DNA of 64,000 bases from Methyloligella sp050110875 (lineage in GTDB: Bacteria > Pseudomonadota > Alphaproteobacteria > Rhizobiales > Methyloligellaceae), in assembly GCA_050110875.1 (NCBI GenBank), contig CP188828.1:62001-126000 (forward strand), read 5' to 3'. The notes below the pieces were generated by a model. It was not told the DNA's origin. It saw nothing but the letters and a program-made list of their open reading frames with translations, and did not search any database. The translations under genes and the position numbers were made by a program. Positions 32,504 to 41,746 of this stretch are shown here, piece by piece (positions within the stretch are counted from its first letter, which is position 1; every line of letters starts with the position of its first letter).

Positions 32504-33112
32504 ATGCGACTGAACGAACTCAAAGACCGTCCGGGCGCCACCCATTCCAAGAAGCGGGTGGGGCGGGGGCCGGGGTCCGGCCTCGCCAAGACCTCCGGTC
32601 ACGGCATGAAGGGTCAGAAGGCCCGCTCCGGTGTCGCGCTGAAGGGCTTCGAGGGCGGCCAGATGCCGCTCGATCGGCGTCTGCCGAAGCGCGGCTTCAA
32701 CAACATCTTCGCCAAGCGCTACAACGAGGTGAATCTCGGGCGCGTGCAGGCGGCGATCGATGCCGGCAAGCTGGATGGCAAGAAGCCGGTGAATGCTCAA
32801 AGCCTGAAAGAGGCCGGGTTGATCCGCCGGGAGCATGACGGCGTTCGTCTGCTCGGCACCGGCGAGATCAAGGCCAAGGTCAGCTTCGAGGTGGCCGGCG
32901 CCAGCCAGGCCGCGGTCAAGGCGGTCGAGGCCGCCGGCGGATCCGTCACGGTCGTGGCGCCGGAGCAGCCAAAGGCAGACAAGAAGAGCGCCAAAGCGCC
33001 GGCTAAAAAGAGCGCCTCGCAGGCCAAGGCCGGCGATGATGCGTCTGATGGGGGTGAAGCCAAAGCCGAAAAGGCCGGATCCTCTCAGTCGAAGGCGAAG
33101 AAAGAGGATTAG
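32504..33112 (+). CDS. rplO: 50S ribosomal protein L15 with long basic tail
   Basis: 202 residues against about 145 in E. coli. The core is complete: MRLNELKDRPGATHSKKRVGRGPGSGLAKTSGHGMKGQKARSG, EGGQMPLDRRLPKRGFNN, and the beta-sheet end ASQAAVKAVEAAGGSVTVV. After about residue 153 it adds an Ala/Lys/Asp-rich tail (KADKKSAKAPAKKSASQAKA), probably unstructured. Tails of this kind occur in alphaproteobacteria and their purpose is unclear. secY follows after 60 bp. Confidence 0.97.
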   Translation: MRLNELKDRPGATHSKKRVGRGPGSGLAKTSGHGMKGQKARSGVALKGFEGGQMPLDRRLPKRGFNNIFAKRYNEVNLGRVQAAIDAGKLDGKKPVNAQSLKEAGLIRREHDGVRLLGTGEIKAKVSFEVAGASQAAVKAVEAAGGSVTVVAPEQPKADKKSAKAPAKKSASQAKAGDDASDGGEAKAEKAGSSQSKAKKED

Positions 33113-33172
33113 CTTGCGCATGGCTGAGCGGCGCGTCGCCGTTCAGCCGCGCGGGAAGGGAGGCACCGCCTC

Positions 33173-34507
33173 ATGGTCTCTGCTGCGGAACAGCTCGTTT
33201 CGAATTTGAACTTTGCGGCCTTCGCCAAGGCCGAGGAGCTGAAGAAGCGTATCTGGTTCACCCTGGGTGCGTTGCTGGTTTACCGGCTCGGAACCTATAT
33301 TCCGATCCCGGGCGTGAATCCGCAGGCTCTGGCCGATCTCTTCCAACAGAATCAGTCCGGTATTCTGGGCATGTTCAATATGTTCTCCGGCGGCGCCGTG
33401 GGACGTATGGCGATCTTCGCCCTGAACATCATGCCCTACATCTCGGCCTCGATTATCATTCAGCTGCTGACCACGGTTTCCCCGCATCTGGAGCAGCTCA
33501 AGAAAGAGGGCGAGCAGGGGCGCCGGCAGATCAACCAATATACGCGCTACGGCACGGTGGTTCTGGCCGCGCTGCAGGGCTACGGCATCGCCGTGGGGCT
33601 GGAAGGCGCCGGCAATGCCGTGATCGATCCGGGCCTCTTCTTCCGCATGACCACCGTCATCACCCTGGTGGGCGGCACGGTGTTCCTGATGTGGCTCGGT
33701 GAGCAGATCACGGCGCGCGGCGTCGGCAACGGCATCTCGCTGATCATTTTCGCCGGTATCGTGGCGCAGCTTCCTTCGGCGGTTGCAGGCACTCTGGAAC
33801 TCGGCCGGGAGGGCGCGCTCTCCACCACGCTGATCATCGGCATTCTGGTGATGGCCATCGTGGTCATCGCCGTGATCGTCTTCATGGAGCGGGCGCAGCG
33901 CAGGCTGCTGGTCCAGTATCCGAAGCGACAGGTGGGCAACCGCATGTTCCAGGGCGATGCCTCGCATCTGCCTCTGAAGCTGAACAGCGCCGGCGTGATC
34001 CCGCCGATCTTCGCCTCGTCGCTGCTGCTGTTGCCGATCACGGTGGCGAACTTTTCCGCCGGACAGGGGCCGGAATGGCTGACCACGGTCACCACCATGC
34101 TGGGCCGCGGCGCGCCGCTGCATATCGCGATCTATGTGGCGCTGATCGTGTTCTTCGCCTTCTTCTACACCGCGGTGGTGTTCAACCCGGAGGAGACGGC
34201 CGAGAATCTGAAGAAGTATGGCGGCTTCATTCCCGGTATCCGGCCAGGCAAGCGCACGGCGGAATATATCGATTACGTGCTGACCCGGATCACGGTGGTG
34301 GGCGCGATCTATCTGGCCGCGGTCTGCGTGTTGCCGGAGATCCTGATCTCCACCGCCGGCGTACCGTTCTATTTCGGCGGCACCTCATTGCTCATCGTGG
34401 TCAGCGTGACCATGGATACGGTCGCTCAGGTGCAGAGCCATCTGCTGGCGCACCAGTATGAGGGGCTGATCAAGAAGGCGCGGCTGCGGGGCGCGCGCAG
34501 GAGATGA
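33173..34507 (+). CDS. secY: preprotein translocase subunit SecY
   Basis: 444 residues with ten transmembrane helices. Conserved: FTLGALLVYRLGTYIPIPGVNP (helix 1), FALNIMPYISASIIIQLLT (helix 2b/3 signature), VGNGISLIIFAGIVAQLP, and the C-terminal GGTSLLIVVSVTMDTVAQVQSHLLAHQYEGLIKKARLRG. SecY is the channel that SecA or the ribosome docks on and works with SecE (6806). It overlaps adk by ATGA, so the two are translationally coupled. Confidence 0.99.
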   Translation: MVSAAEQLVSNLNFAAFAKAEELKKRIWFTLGALLVYRLGTYIPIPGVNPQALADLFQQNQSGILGMFNMFSGGAVGRMAIFALNIMPYISASIIIQLLTTVSPHLEQLKKEGEQGRRQINQYTRYGTVVLAALQGYGIAVGLEGAGNAVIDPGLFFRMTTVITLVGGTVFLMWLGEQITARGVGNGISLIIFAGIVAQLPSAVAGTLELGREGALSTTLIIGILVMAIVVIAVIVFMERAQRRLLVQYPKRQVGNRMFQGDASHLPLKLNSAGVIPPIFASSLLLLPITVANFSAGQGPEWLTTVTTMLGRGAPLHIAIYVALIVFFAFFYTAVVFNPEETAENLKKYGGFIPGIRPGKRTAEYIDYVLTRITVVGAIYLAAVCVLPEILISTAGVPFYFGGTSLLIVVSVTMDTVAQVQSHLLAHQYEGLIKKARLRGARRR

Positions 34508-35169
34508 ACCTTATCCTGCTTGGACCGCCTGGCGCCGGTAAAGGCACCCAGGCAAGCATGATCGAGGAGGAGAGGGGCCTAGAGCAGCTTTCCACCGGCG
34601 ACATGCTCCGAGCGGCGGTGGCCGCAGGCACGGATCTCGGCCGCCAGGCGGAGAAGATCATGTCCCGCGGCGAGCTGGTGCCGGACGAATTGGTGATCGG
34701 GCTGATCGCCGAGCGTATGGATCAGGGCGACGGCAAAGGCTATATCCTGGACGGGTTTCCGCGCACCATCGCCCAGGCCGAAGCGCTGGAAGCGCTGCTG
34801 GACGAGCGGGGCGAGCGGCTCGATGCCGTGGTCGAGATGGAGGTGGACGACGATGCGCTTGTCGAGCGCATCACGGGCCGCTTCTCCTGCGCCAAATGCG
34901 GTGCCGGCTACCACGACATCTACAAGCAGCCGAAAGTTCCTGGCGTGTGCGACCGTTGCGGTTCGACGGAATTCGTCCGCCGCAAGGACGATACGGAAGA
35001 GGTGGTCCGCTCGAGGTTGAAATCCTATCACGAGCAGACCGAACCGCTGATCGCCTTCTACAAGGCGAAAGGCAAGCTTCATGCCGTGGACGGCATGGCG
35101 GATATCGGCGATGTGCACGATGCCATCGCCGAGGTGCTGGACGATGTTTCGCAAGGTGCGGAAAGCTGA
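34504..35169 (+). CDS. adk: adenylate kinase, zinc-binding LID type
   Basis: 221 residues, the long form. It converts ATP + AMP to 2 ADP. P loop GPPGAGKGTQ (residues 7-16), AMP-site STGDMLR (30-36) and DGFPRTIAQAEAL (83-95). The LID carries four cysteines (C129, C132, C149, C152) positioned to bind zinc, as in Gram-positive and many alphaproteobacterial enzymes. It overlaps the secY stop by ATGA; secY-adk coupling is widespread. Confidence 0.98.
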   Translation: MNLILLGPPGAGKGTQASMIEEERGLEQLSTGDMLRAAVAAGTDLGRQAEKIMSRGELVPDELVIGLIAERMDQGDGKGYILDGFPRTIAQAEALEALLDERGERLDAVVEMEVDDDALVERITGRFSCAKCGAGYHDIYKQPKVPGVCDRCGSTEFVRRKDDTEEVVRSRLKSYHEQTEPLIAFYKAKGKLHAVDGMADIGDVHDAIAEVLDDVSQGAES

Positions 35170-35171
35170 GG

Positions 35172-35200
35172 TTGACCTTGTCAAGCGGAATCGTTAGAAG
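35172..35200 (+). promoter_or_regulatory. possible promoter for the alpha operon
   Basis: TTGACC (35172-35177), 17-nt spacer, TAGAAG (35195-35200) in the 164-bp adk-rpsM gap. The -35 matches 5 of 6 and the -10 matches 4 of 6. Further down, AACACG (35302-35307) with CGTGTT (35314-35319) forms a small hairpin directly before the ribosome site GAGGAG of rpsM. Confidence 0.45.
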
Positions 35201-35333
35201 AGCGCCAATCCATCGTTGGAGAAAGAGCAACCGGTCCCGGAGCGAGGTTTGTTCCGGCGGTCGGTCTTTCTGTGCTTCACCGGAATTTTGCTATTGAATA
35301 CAACACGTTAGCACGTGTTCGAGGAGATGCCAC

Positions 35334-35702
35334 GTGGCCCGAATTGCAGGTGTAAACATCCCGACCAATAAGCGGGTCGAGATTGCCCTCACTTATATCC
35401 ATGGCATTGGCGACAGTTTCGCCAAGGAAATTTGTTCGAAAGTCAGTGTTCCGGCGGAGCGGCGCGTGAACGAGCTCACCGATGCCGAAGTAAGCCAGAT
35501 CCGCGAAGTGATCGATCGCGACTATGTCGTGGAAGGCGATCTTCGCCGCGAAGTTGCGATGAATATCAAGCGGTTGATGGATCTCGGCTGCTATCGCGGC
35601 CTGCGCCATCGGCGCGGCCTTCCGGTGCGTGGCCAGCGGACCAACACCAATGCGCGCACGCGCAAAGGTCCGGCCAAGCCGATCGCCGGCAAGAAGAAGT
35701 AA
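35334..35702 (+). CDS. rpsM: 30S ribosomal protein S13
   Basis: 122 residues starting at GTG 35334 with ribosome site GAGGAG. Conserved: MARIAGVNIPTNKRVEIALTYIHGIG, the helix-turn around DRDYVVEGDLRREVAMNIKRLMDLGCYRGLRHRRGLPVRGQRT, and the basic end TRKGPAKPIAGKKK. It forms bridges B1a/B1b. Confidence 0.98.
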   Translation: MARIAGVNIPTNKRVEIALTYIHGIGDSFAKEICSKVSVPAERRVNELTDAEVSQIREVIDRDYVVEGDLRREVAMNIKRLMDLGCYRGLRHRRGLPVRGQRTNTNARTRKGPAKPIAGKKK

Positions 35703-35771
35703 CAGAGGTCTTGAATTGGCCCGGACGGTTGTTAGCTAACCTCCGAGCGACGAGAATTGCGGGAAAAAAGC

Positions 35772-36161
35772 ATGGCTAGAGAAAAAACGCGTCTTCGCCG
35801 TCGCGAAAAGAAGAACATCTCGTCCGGCGTGGCTCACGTGCATGCGAGCTTCAACAATACGATGATTACCATCACCGACGCCCAGGGAAATGCGATCTCC
35901 TGGTCTTCTGCGGGCGCGATGGGTTTCAAGGGGTCCCGGAAATCGACCCCTTATGCGGCGCAGGTCGCGGCCGAGGATGCCGGCAAGAAGGCTGCCGAGC
36001 ACGGTATGCAGAATCTCGAAGTCGAGGTCCGTGGGCCCGGCTCGGGACGTGAATCCGCACTGCGTGCCTTGCAGGCGGCCGGGTTCACCGTCACCTCGAT
36101 CCGCGATGTGACGCCGATTCCGCATAACGGCTGCCGGCCGCGGAAGCGGCGCCGCGTCTAA
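35772..36161 (+). CDS. rpsK: 30S ribosomal protein S11
   Basis: 129 residues from ATG 35772; upstream in-frame codons to 35757 are not needed. Conserved: SSGVAHVHASFNNTMITITDAQGNAISWSSAGAMGFKGSRKSTPYAAQ, and the end SIRDVTPIPHNGCRPRKRRRV. A terminator-like hairpin begins at its stop codon. Confidence 0.98.
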   Translation: MAREKTRLRRREKKNISSGVAHVHASFNNTMITITDAQGNAISWSSAGAMGFKGSRKSTPYAAQVAAEDAGKKAAEHGMQNLEVEVRGPGSGRESALRALQAAGFTVTSIRDVTPIPHNGCRPRKRRRV

Positions 36162-36233
36162 CGCGTCCTTTTACGCGTTTTCGCACTTTAGCGCGCGATG
36201 TTTCGCGGCGCGCTCCCGGGGCCGACGAGCCCC
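36160..36233 (+). promoter_or_regulatory. three serial hairpins between rpsK and rpoA
   Basis: AACGCGT (36160-36166) with ACGCGTT (36173-36179), loop CCTTTT, followed by TTC; GCGCGC (36191-36196) with GCGCGC (36208-36213); GGGGC (36218-36222) with GCCCC (36229-36233). The first overlaps the rpsK stop codon and is terminator-like but has a short T tail. The set fills most of the 99-bp gap and could tune rpoA output relative to ribosomal proteins. Confidence 0.55.
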
Positions 36234-36260
36234 TGATATCGATCAAGAAAGGGCCCTTAG

Positions 36261-37277
36261 GTGCTGCACAAGAACTGGCAAGATCTTATCAAGCCCAACC
36301 AGCTGAATATCATTCCGGGCCGCGATCCGAACCGGTTCGCGATGGTGGTCGCCGAGCCGCTCGAGCGCGGCTTCGGTGTGACGCTCGGTAATGCGCTGCG
36401 GCGTATCCTGCTGTCTTCGCTGCAGGGCGCGGCCGTGACCTCGGTGCATATCGACGGCGTGTTGCACGAGTTCTCGTCGATTCCCGGTGTGCGCGACGAC
36501 GTCACCGACATCGTTCTGAACATCAAGGGCATCGCGGTGCGCCAGCACTCCGAAGGCATCAAGCGGATGATGCTGAAGAAGGAGGGGCCGGGCGTTGCCA
36601 CGGCGGGCGACATCGAGACCGGCGCCGATGTGGAGATCCTCAACCCGGATCATGTGATCTGCACCCTCGACGAGGGCGCGTCGATCCGCATGGAGTTCAC
36701 CACCTCGGTGGGCAAGGGCTACGTGCCGGCGGAGCAGAACCGTCCGGACGATGCGCCGATCGGCTTCATCCCGGTGGATTCCCTGTTCAGCCCGGTGCGC
36801 AAGGTCTCCTACAAGGTCGAGCACACCCGCGAGGGGCAGATCCTCGACTACGACAAGCTGACCATGGATATAGAGACCAACGGCTCGGTGAAGCCGGAGG
36901 ACGCCATCGCGCTCGCCGCGCGGATTCTGCAGGATCAGCTCTCGGTCTTCGTCAATTTCGAAGAGCCGAAGAAGGAGCAGGCCGCAGAGACGCCGCCGGA
37001 GCTGGTGTTCAACGCGGCGCTGCTGAAGAAGGTGGACGAGCTGGAGCTTTCCGTGCGCTCCGCCAACTGTCTGAAGAACGACAACATCGTCTATATCGGC
37101 GATCTCATCCAGAAGACGGAAGCGGAGATGCTTCGCACGCCGAATTTCGGCCGGAAGTCGCTGAACGAGATCAAGGAAGTGTTGGCCGGCATGGGGCTGC
37201 ATCTGGGCATGGAAGTGCCGGATTGGCCGCCGGAGAATATCGAAGAGCTGGCCAAGCGCTTCGAGGACCATTACTAG
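36261..37277 (+). CDS. rpoA: DNA-directed RNA polymerase subunit alpha
   Basis: 338 residues starting at GTG 36261 (ribosome site AAGAAAGGG). The N-terminal assembly domain has EPLERGFGVTLGNALRRILLSSLQGAAVTSVHIDGVLHEFSSIPGV. The C-terminal domain (about 255-330) has ELELSVRSANCLKNDNIVYIGDLIQKTEAEMLRTPNFGRKSLNEIKEVLAGMGLHLGM, including the Arg and Asn/Lys residues that contact UP elements. It dimerises to start core polymerase assembly. Confidence 0.99.
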   Translation: MLHKNWQDLIKPNQLNIIPGRDPNRFAMVVAEPLERGFGVTLGNALRRILLSSLQGAAVTSVHIDGVLHEFSSIPGVRDDVTDIVLNIKGIAVRQHSEGIKRMMLKKEGPGVATAGDIETGADVEILNPDHVICTLDEGASIRMEFTTSVGKGYVPAEQNRPDDAPIGFIPVDSLFSPVRKVSYKVEHTREGQILDYDKLTMDIETNGSVKPEDAIALAARILQDQLSVFVNFEEPKKEQAAETPPELVFNAALLKKVDELELSVRSANCLKNDNIVYIGDLIQKTEAEMLRTPNFGRKSLNEIKEVLAGMGLHLGMEVPDWPPENIEELAKRFEDHY

Positions 37278-37282
37278 GGCTC

Positions 37283-37326
37283 TCCGGCGTCGCCGGAAGA
37301 ACGAGAAGAATGCGGCTGATGCCGCA
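37283..37326 (+). promoter_or_regulatory. paired hairpins between rpoA and rplQ
   Basis: TCCGGC (37283-37288) with GCCGGA (37292-37297), and TGCGGC (37311-37316), loop TGAT, GCCGCA (37321-37326). The second ends 4 nt before the ribosome site GGAGGAGAG of rplQ. Neither has a T tract. Confidence 0.4.
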
Positions 37327-37340
37327 CGCAGGAGGAGAGA

Positions 37341-37766
37341 ATGCGCCATCGTAAAGCCGGCAGACGGCTCAATCGATCGGTCCCGCACCGCAAAGCGCTG
37401 CTGAGCAGCCTAGCGAATGCCTTGATCAAGCACGAGCAGATCGTCACCACCTTGCCGAAGGCCAAGGAGCTGAAGCGGGTGGCCGACAGGCTCGTCACGC
37501 TCGCCAAGCGGGGCGATCTCCATGCCCGCCGCCGCGCCTTCGCCAAGCTGCGCGACGACGCCATGGTGTCCAAGCTGTTCGATACGCTCGGACCGCGCTA
37601 TGCAGAGCGTCCGGGCGGCTATACGCGCGTCCTCAAGGCGGGCTTCCGCTACGGGGATTCCGCGCCGGTGGCTGTGATCGAGCTGGTGGACCGCGACGTG
37701 GAAGCCAAGGGGCAGGATTCCGGTCCGACCCAGGATTTCGAGGAAGAAGAGGCCGCAGCGGCCTAA
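37341..37766 (+). CDS. rplQ: 50S ribosomal protein L17
   Basis: 141 residues. Core: MRHRKAGRRLNRSVPHRKALLSSLANALIKHEQIVTTLPKAKELKRVADRLVTLAKRGDLHARR and GGYTRVLKAGFRYGDSAPVAVIELVDRD. A short acidic tail (DFEEEEAAAA) follows. It is the last gene of the ribosomal block, before a bidirectional terminator. Confidence 0.98.
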   Translation: MRHRKAGRRLNRSVPHRKALLSSLANALIKHEQIVTTLPKAKELKRVADRLVTLAKRGDLHARRRAFAKLRDDAMVSKLFDTLGPRYAERPGGYTRVLKAGFRYGDSAPVAVIELVDRDVEAKGQDSGPTQDFEEEEAAAA

Positions 37767-37794
37767 ATCGCGCTTCCTTCAGCGTAACGGACTA

Positions 37795-37828
37795 AAAAAC
37801 GCGCCGCGGCAGAGCCGGGCGCGTTTTT
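37795..37828. terminator. bidirectional rho-independent terminator
   Basis: AAAAACGCGCC (37795-37805) pairs with GGCGCGTTTTT (37818-37828), with an inner GGC/GCC stem in the loop. It has A on the left and T on the right, so it can end both rplQ (plus) and the SRPBCC gene (minus). Confidence 0.93.
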
Positions 37829-37871
37829 GTTTGGTCCAATCGCTCAGCGGATCTTGAAGACGAGCGCTGCT

Positions 37872-38423
37872 CTACTCGTCCTCGCCCACGGTGCCGTGGA
37901 CTTTCGGCGGGGTGAACTCGATGCCCTCGCTCTCCTCATGGGCGGCGATGGCGGCATCCTTGATGCCGGCGAGGCCGTCCTTGTAGATGCCGGTGATGAT
38001 CTCCTCGGCCTCTTCTTCGGTGGCGCCGTCCTCGTCGAAATCGCCGGTCCAGTAGATCACGGTCCGATCCGGCTCATCGTCTTCTTCGACCCAGATCTTG
38101 GATTCGTAATCCTTGACGGGCAGGGGGCTCTCGACGATCTCGTAAGAATAGCTGAGGTCGTCCTGGTCGGTGAGCTTCTCGACGATCTTGCCGCCATCGC
38201 CGAGGGTGAGCTCGCGATAGGTGTCGCCGTCCTTCTCGCTCTCGACGCATTCGACCACGGCCGGGTGCCAGTCCTTGATGGCGCAGAAATCGCCGACCAC
38301 GGCCCAGACCTCGTCGGGCAGGCCCGGCGCTTCGATGCGCCCCTTGGCGTCGGCGGCGAGGGCGGAGCCGCTCCACAGCGCCGTGACGGCGGCAATTGCA
38401 ATCGCGCTTCTCCACATGGGCAT
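37872..38423 (-). CDS. exported SRPBCC (START-like) family protein
   Basis: 183 residues, very acidic. Signal peptide at residues 1-23 (AIAIAAVTALWSGSALA). The mature fold starts with GRIEAPGLPDEVWAVVGDFCAIKDWHPAVVECV, the helix-grip opening of SRPBCC / polyketide-cyclase-like proteins, followed by RELTLGDGGKIVEKLTD and YSYEIVESPLPVKDY. Such proteins bind hydrophobic ligands; the ligand is unknown. A ribosome site GGAGG lies 7 nt upstream. It is divergent from the HtrA gene at 38603. Confidence 0.8.
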   Translation of the reverse strand: MPMWRSAIAIAAVTALWSGSALAADAKGRIEAPGLPDEVWAVVGDFCAIKDWHPAVVECVESEKDGDTYRELTLGDGGKIVEKLTDQDDLSYSYEIVESPLPVKDYESKIWVEEDDEPDRTVIYWTGDFDEDGATEEEAEEIITGIYKDGLAGIKDAAIAAHEESEGIEFTPPKVHGTVGEDE

Positions 38424-38602
38424 ATGTTTTCCTCCAAATCGTCTTTGTGTAGCTTGATAAACGCTTATTCCGGCATCCTAGTCGAACGGACCGGTGCAGC
38501 AAGTCTTCGACCTGCCGGCCCTTGTTCCGCCATGCCGTTCCTTAGGCTATACGAACTGCATCCTATCGGTGTCGTTAATCGGAGTTCCTTGCCATTATTC
38601 TT

Positions 38603-40006
<1,404 letters not shown>

Positions 40007-40015
40007 GGCAGCATC

Positions 40016-41362
40016 ATGGCCAGCCTGTTCGAAGCCGCCGGAATGGAGCGGAACGCGCCGCGGCCCTTGGCCGACCGTTTGCGCCCGGAGAGCCTTGCAG
40101 AGGTGATCGGCCAGGACCACTTGCTGGGCGAAAACGGGCTGCTTACGCGGATGGTCAATGCGGGGCGGCTCGGCTCGGTGATCTTCTGGGGCCCGCCGGG
40201 CACGGGAAAGACCACCGTGGCGCGGCTGCTGGCCCAGGTCACGGATCTCGACTTCGTGCAACTCTCGGCCATCCAGTCGGGCGTGCAGGATCTGCGCAAG
40301 GTGTTCGATGCGGCCAAGGCGCGGCGGGAGCAGGGGAAGGGAACCTTGCTCTTCGTGGACGAGATCCATCGCTTCAACCGCTCTCAGCAGGATGCCTTCC
40401 TGCCCCATATGGAGGACGGCACCATCACGCTCGTCGGAGCGACGACGGAGAACCCCTCCTTCGAGCTGAATTCGGCGCTGCTGTCGCGCTCCACGGTGCT
40501 GACCTTCAAGCGGCTCGACGAGGACGCCTTGAAGGAGCTGCTTTCGCGGGCGGAGAAGTTCGAAGGCCGCAAGCTTCCTTTGGACGACGATGCCCGTTCG
40601 GCCCTGATCGACATGGCCGATGGGGACGGGCGGGCGCTGGCGACCTTGGCGGAAGATGTGCTGCTCGCCACCCATAAGGGTGTCGACAAGCCGCTGAACC
40701 GGGAAGAGCTCACCGAACTCGTGCAGCGCCGGGCGCCGCTCTACGACAAGTCCCAAGACGGCCATTACAATCTGATCAGCGCGCTGCATAAATCGGTGCG
40801 CGGCTCCGACCCGGATGCGGCGCTTTATTGGCTGGCGCGCATGCTGGCGGGCGGCGAGGACCCGCTCTATATCGCCCGGCGGCTGGTGCGCATGGCGGTG
40901 GAGGATATCGGCATGGCCGATCCGATCGCCCTGGTGCACGCCAATGCCGCGAAGGACGCTTACGACTTTCTCGGAACTCCCGAGGGCGAGCTGGCCCTGG
41001 CCCAGGTCACCGTCTATCTCGCCACGGCGCCGAAATCGAACGCCGCCTATATGGCCTTCAACGCCGCCACGCGGACGGCGAGGGAGCATGGCTCCTATCT
41101 GCCGCCGAAGCACATCCTGAATGCGCCGACCCGGCTGATGAAGGATGAGGGGTACGGTGCGGGCTATGCCTACGACCACTCTCAGGAAGGCGCGTTCTCG
41201 GGGCAGAACTATTTCCCGGACGAGATGGAGCGGCAGCAATTCTACCGCCCGACGCCTTACGGCTATGAGGAGCAGGTGGGCAAGCGGCTGGAGCGCTGGG
41301 CGAGGATCCGGGCTGAGCGGGGCGGTGCGGCTGGGCCGAAAGGCACAGAGCCGCAGGATTAA
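40016..41362 (+). CDS. rarA: replication-associated recombination protein RarA (MgsA-type AAA+ ATPase)
   Basis: 448 residues. N-terminal PLADRLRPESLAEVIGQDHLL, Walker A GPPGTGKTTVARLLA (about 60), Walker B LLFVDEIHRFNRSQQDAFLP, sensor 1 GATTENPSFELNSALLSRS. The C-terminal clamp-loader-like tetramerisation domain has HYNLISALHKSVRGSDPDAALYWLARML and GYGAGYAYDHSQEGAFSGQNYFPD. It acts at stalled forks with SSB and RecA. It is tightly packed between the HtrA gene and crcB, an arrangement seen in other alphaproteobacteria. Confidence 0.96.
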   Translation: MASLFEAAGMERNAPRPLADRLRPESLAEVIGQDHLLGENGLLTRMVNAGRLGSVIFWGPPGTGKTTVARLLAQVTDLDFVQLSAIQSGVQDLRKVFDAAKARREQGKGTLLFVDEIHRFNRSQQDAFLPHMEDGTITLVGATTENPSFELNSALLSRSTVLTFKRLDEDALKELLSRAEKFEGRKLPLDDDARSALIDMADGDGRALATLAEDVLLATHKGVDKPLNREELTELVQRRAPLYDKSQDGHYNLISALHKSVRGSDPDAALYWLARMLAGGEDPLYIARRLVRMAVEDIGMADPIALVHANAAKDAYDFLGTPEGELALAQVTVYLATAPKSNAAYMAFNAATRTAREHGSYLPPKHILNAPTRLMKDEGYGAGYAYDHSQEGAFSGQNYFPDEMERQQFYRPTPYGYEEQVGKRLERWARIRAERGGAAGPKGTEPQD

Positions 41363-41371
41363 GGGGGCGAC

Positions 41372-41743
41372 GTGACGATATTCTATGTGGCTGCTGGCGG
41401 CGCGGTCGGCGCGAGCCTGCGCTACCTGGTCGGGGTGGCCTCGGGCCGCCTGGTCGGCTTCAACTTTCCCTGGGGCACGCTGGTCTGCAACGCGCTGGGG
41501 TGTTTTCTGATGGGTGTCCTGATCGAGGCCATGGCCACCAAGCTGACGGTGCACAACGATCTGCGCGCCTTCCTGGCCGTCGGTCTGCTGGGCGGTTTCA
41601 CCACCTATTCGGCTTTCTCGGCCGAGTTCGTTCTGCTGCTGGAGCGGGGTGAAACTGTCCAGGCCGTGCTGTATGTCGCCGTCACGGTGACCCTGGCCTT
41701 GCTCGGCGTGCTCGCCGGTCTCGCCCTGGTCCGCGCGCTGTAA
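41372..41743 (+). CDS. crcB: fluoride channel CrcB/Fluc
   Basis: 123 residues starting at GTG, with four transmembrane helices. Family motifs: GGAVGASLRYLVG near the start, FPWGTLVCNALGCFLMG with the pore Asn, and LLGGFTTYSAFSAE. It exports fluoride as a dual-topology dimer. No fluoride riboswitch is seen; the gene starts 9 bp after rarA and is likely co-transcribed. Confidence 0.95.
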   Translation: MTIFYVAAGGAVGASLRYLVGVASGRLVGFNFPWGTLVCNALGCFLMGVLIEAMATKLTVHNDLRAFLAVGLLGGFTTYSAFSAEFVLLLERGETVQAVLYVAVTVTLALLGVLAGLALVRAL

Positions 41744-41746
41744 GCC

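Noticed and set aside
41363..41371. Fluoride riboswitch before crcB
   Set aside because: Only 9 bp separate crcB from rarA, too short for the riboswitch, and no matching sequence is seen.
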